This document shows positions 61,911 to 64,000 of a stretch of DNA of 64,000 nucleotides, one piece after another. The notes under the pieces were generated by a model. The model saw only the letters and a list, made by a program, of their open reading frames with translations. It searched no databases and was not told the DNA's origin. Each line of letters opens with the position of its first letter. Position 1 is the first letter of the stretch. Source of the stretch: Sphingobacterium spiritivorum ATCC 33861 (GTDB lineage: Bacteria; Bacteroidota; Bacteroidia; Sphingobacteriales; Sphingobacteriaceae); assembly GCF_000143765.1 (NCBI RefSeq), contig NZ_GL379770.1, forward strand, positions 434,001-498,000, read 5' to 3'. The translations under genes were made by a program, and so were the position numbers.

Positions 61911-63836
61911 ATGATGAGCGTTATGAAAATTTTTAATAAAACAATATTGGTCGTAGTTACCTTTATATCGCTGTCCTTATCTACAGGATGTAAAAAATAT
62001 CTGGATGTCTCTGATGAAATAGCAGAGTCCCTGACACTGGAGCAGGTTTTTGAAAATCCGGTACTTATCCGCAGGTGGCATGGCGGCTTGTTTAGTTGTA
62101 TTACAGAATATTCCAGTATAGGGATGAACGATCAAACAGGTTTTGCCGGGGTATGGGTACCTATGGCCAGTGAAACTACGCTGAGTGCCAATGGATTCTG
62201 GCCTATGATTTCTGGATTTACAGCTGCCGGAGCTTACTTTCAACGTTGGAGTACCTTATACAGGATCATTCGCGATGCCAATATTTTTATTGCCCGTGTC
62301 GCGCCCAGAGGAGGCGTAAACGATCAGTATGTATTGTCCGAGCAAGAAGTAAAAAGGATGAAAGCTGAGGCCAAATTTTTGATTGCATACAGTTATTTCT
62401 CTCTTTTCGAGTTATACGGTCCTGTGCCCTTGGTTACCGAGATATTAGATCCGCAAAGTAAAGAACTGGATTTTCCAAGAGCTTCAGTGGATGAAACAGT
62501 GGCATATATTGATCAGCTACTGGTAGAGGCTGTTCAGTCCGGCGACTTGCCGGAAACACTGATAAAAAACAGTAATGTGACAGGCAATGATAAGTATAAT
62601 CTGAATGAAATCGTACGTCCTACGGTTACTGCAGCACTGGCTTTGCGCGCAAAACTGGCCGTCTATGCAGCTTCTCCTGTATTTAACGGAGGGTATCAGG
62701 AAACGCTGACACTCGCAAATCCGGATGGAAAGGCATTGTTCAGGGCCTATGACAGAGAAAAATGGGTGACGGCAAAAAAACGTCTCGAAGAACTGTTTGC
62801 CAATACTACAAAAAACGGCCATAAATTATTTAAAGCATATACAAACGGGGTGTTTGATGCTGATCAGTCTGTATATCAGTTGTTCCAGATCTATAATGAT
62901 GAGATCTTATGGGCGACAGGAAAGAATACTTACAATGGTAGTACAGCTCAGGATGAAAATACAAATCCCCGGGATATGTTTGTGGGCTGGGCTTATATTG
63001 GTGTGTCGCAAAATGCTGTGGATGCTTTTTTTGTTAAAGACGGTCTCACGATAGAAGAATCCAGTTTGTATAGAGAGGATGGCTTTACCGATGTAATGAA
63101 TCCGTGCAACGAGAATAAACGTATAGATAAAAATGTATTCAATATGTATGCTAACAGAGAGCCACGTTTCTATGCCGGTATAGCGTATCAGGGGAAAAGC
63201 TGGTCTATACAGCCTCCGGGAAGACCGGATTATACCATAGGTTTTGCAAGAGGGCAGGGAACAGACAACTCATCTGCGGATAATCCCCGTACAGGATATC
63301 TGCCAGCCAAGTTCAAAAACCGCCAGATATTATTTACAGACGGATATCCCTGGAATTGGGCACGACCATCCATACTTCTTCGGCTAGCTGATTTCTATCT
63401 TTATTATGCAGAGGTGTGTAATGAAGTAGATGCCAATGATCCCAATGTTATTACCTATCTGGATCTTGTCCGGGAGCGTGCCGGGATACCGGGATACCGC
63501 CAGCTTGCTGCTGACGGGAAGAAGAATATTATCGGAAATCAGGCTATGCAGCGCAAGATGATCCAGCGGGAACGCCGGGTAGAATTATTTGCGGAAGGAC
63601 AACGCTTCTTTGATATCAGAAGATGGATGGTAGCAGATGATAAGGATGAAGATCCAAGATTATTCTATGCTATGAATATGAATGGCTATAGTAACAGACC
63701 TGTCGGTGCAGCGGACTCATACTTTACGCGTGTACTGCTGGAAAGAAGAGCATGGACAAGAGCTTTGTATCTGTATCCTATTCCTCAGTTTGACATTCTT
63801 CGGAGTAAGTTGCTGGTGCAGAATCCGCTGTGGTAA
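61911..63836 (+). CDS. RagB/SusD-family surface lipoprotein
   Basis: A 641-residue SusD with signal ending LSLSTGCKKYLDVSDE (Cys27), N-terminal helices (RIIRDANIFIARV, MKAEAKFLIAYSYFSLFELYG) and the C-terminal motif QRERRVELFAEGQRFFDIRRW. Starts 2 bases after the SusC stop and ends the operon; a strong terminator follows. Substrate not evident; no hydrolase is in view. Confidence 0.95.
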   Translation: MMSVMKIFNKTILVVVTFISLSLSTGCKKYLDVSDEIAESLTLEQVFENPVLIRRWHGGLFSCITEYSSIGMNDQTGFAGVWVPMASETTLSANGFWPMISGFTAAGAYFQRWSTLYRIIRDANIFIARVAPRGGVNDQYVLSEQEVKRMKAEAKFLIAYSYFSLFELYGPVPLVTEILDPQSKELDFPRASVDETVAYIDQLLVEAVQSGDLPETLIKNSNVTGNDKYNLNEIVRPTVTAALALRAKLAVYAASPVFNGGYQETLTLANPDGKALFRAYDREKWVTAKKRLEELFANTTKNGHKLFKAYTNGVFDADQSVYQLFQIYNDEILWATGKNTYNGSTAQDENTNPRDMFVGWAYIGVSQNAVDAFFVKDGLTIEESSLYREDGFTDVMNPCNENKRIDKNVFNMYANREPRFYAGIAYQGKSWSIQPPGRPDYTIGFARGQGTDNSSADNPRTGYLPAKFKNRQILFTDGYPWNWARPSILLRLADFYLYYAEVCNEVDANDPNVITYLDLVRERAGIPGYRQLAADGKKNIIGNQAMQRKMIQRERRVELFAEGQRFFDIRRWMVADDKDEDPRLFYAMNMNGYSNRPVGAADSYFTRVLLERRAWTRALYLYPIPQFDILRSKLLVQNPLW

Positions 63837-63947
63837 TAAGTATGAGGAGAAGTTTTTAGGATTAATATTTTTCACTTAGTGCTAATATAAAGATAACAGC
63901 GGTTTTTATATTTATATTTAAAAATAGATTTATGCTGATTAATAATG

Positions 63948-63980
63948 GAGAGCCTGTGATTTTTCACAGCTCTCTTTTTA
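63948..63980 (+). terminator. Intrinsic terminator of the ECF-SusC/SusD operon
   Basis: Stem GAGAGC-TGTGA / TCACA-GCTCTC (11 bp with a one-base bulge) and a T loop, followed by TTTTTA. Confidence 0.85.
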
Positions 63981-64000
63981 TTTTTAAGAATTATGGTTTT

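Overview
The window looks like chromosome from a Sphingobacteriaceae-type Bacteroidota, most like Sphingobacterium. The reasons are three SusC/SusD pairs (one with an ECF sigma/FecR pair), BACON, DUF1735 and DUF6520 proteins, RteC-type element control, weak or absent Shine-Dalgarno sites, and AT-rich intergenic DNA. This assignment comes from gene content only; no database search was possible.

Region 1 (1 to about 14,650) is one end of an integrative conjugative element. Its cargo is a TlpA-like thioredoxin protein (cut by the window edge), a SusC/SusD pair, two small secreted DUF6520 proteins, a MauE-like redox membrane protein and an AraC-type regulator. Behind the cargo is a control and excision module in the order RteC, small HTH (Xis-like), DUF3945 protein, topoisomerase III, ORF6N protein, which resembles the CTnDOT excision region. 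The element seems to end at a degenerate tRNA 3'-end-like sequence followed by a terminator. No integrase is in view.

Region 2 (15,050 to 20,125) is a small accessory island with GNAT, DUF6414-like, SUKH (SMI1/KNR4), NTF2-like, DUF1877 and unknown proteins, resembling an orphan immunity locus. Three of its intergenic gaps hold related foldback elements that look like integron attC sites. Region 3 (20,626 to 29,438) is a SusC/SusD nutrient-uptake operon with NHL, DUF1735 and BACON lipoproteins but no visible glycoside hydrolase. Region 4 (29,439 to 36,581) has assorted single genes (DUF6090-like, lipoprotein, S66 LD-carboxypeptidase, VanZ-like, sulfatase, AlkD-like) and many REP-like palindromes, including four tandem 104-bp units.

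Region 5 (36,830 to 52,831) is the most striking block: a two-component system, an outer-membrane porin, ureABC-E-F-G-D, hypA, hypB, a second ureE, a complete periplasmic-binding ABC importer, a GNAT enzyme and a TonB receptor. Read together this is an integrated nickel uptake, nickel delivery and urease system. The urease alpha subunit has an extra N-terminal stretch that looks like a Tat signal, so the enzyme may work outside the cytoplasm. Region 6 (53,064 to 55,930) has one unknown exported protein and an ArsR-DUF6428-arsenate-reductase group with two near-identical operator palindromes. Region 7 (56,390 to the end) is an ECF sigma, FecR anti-sigma, STN-SusC and SusD set closed by a good terminator.
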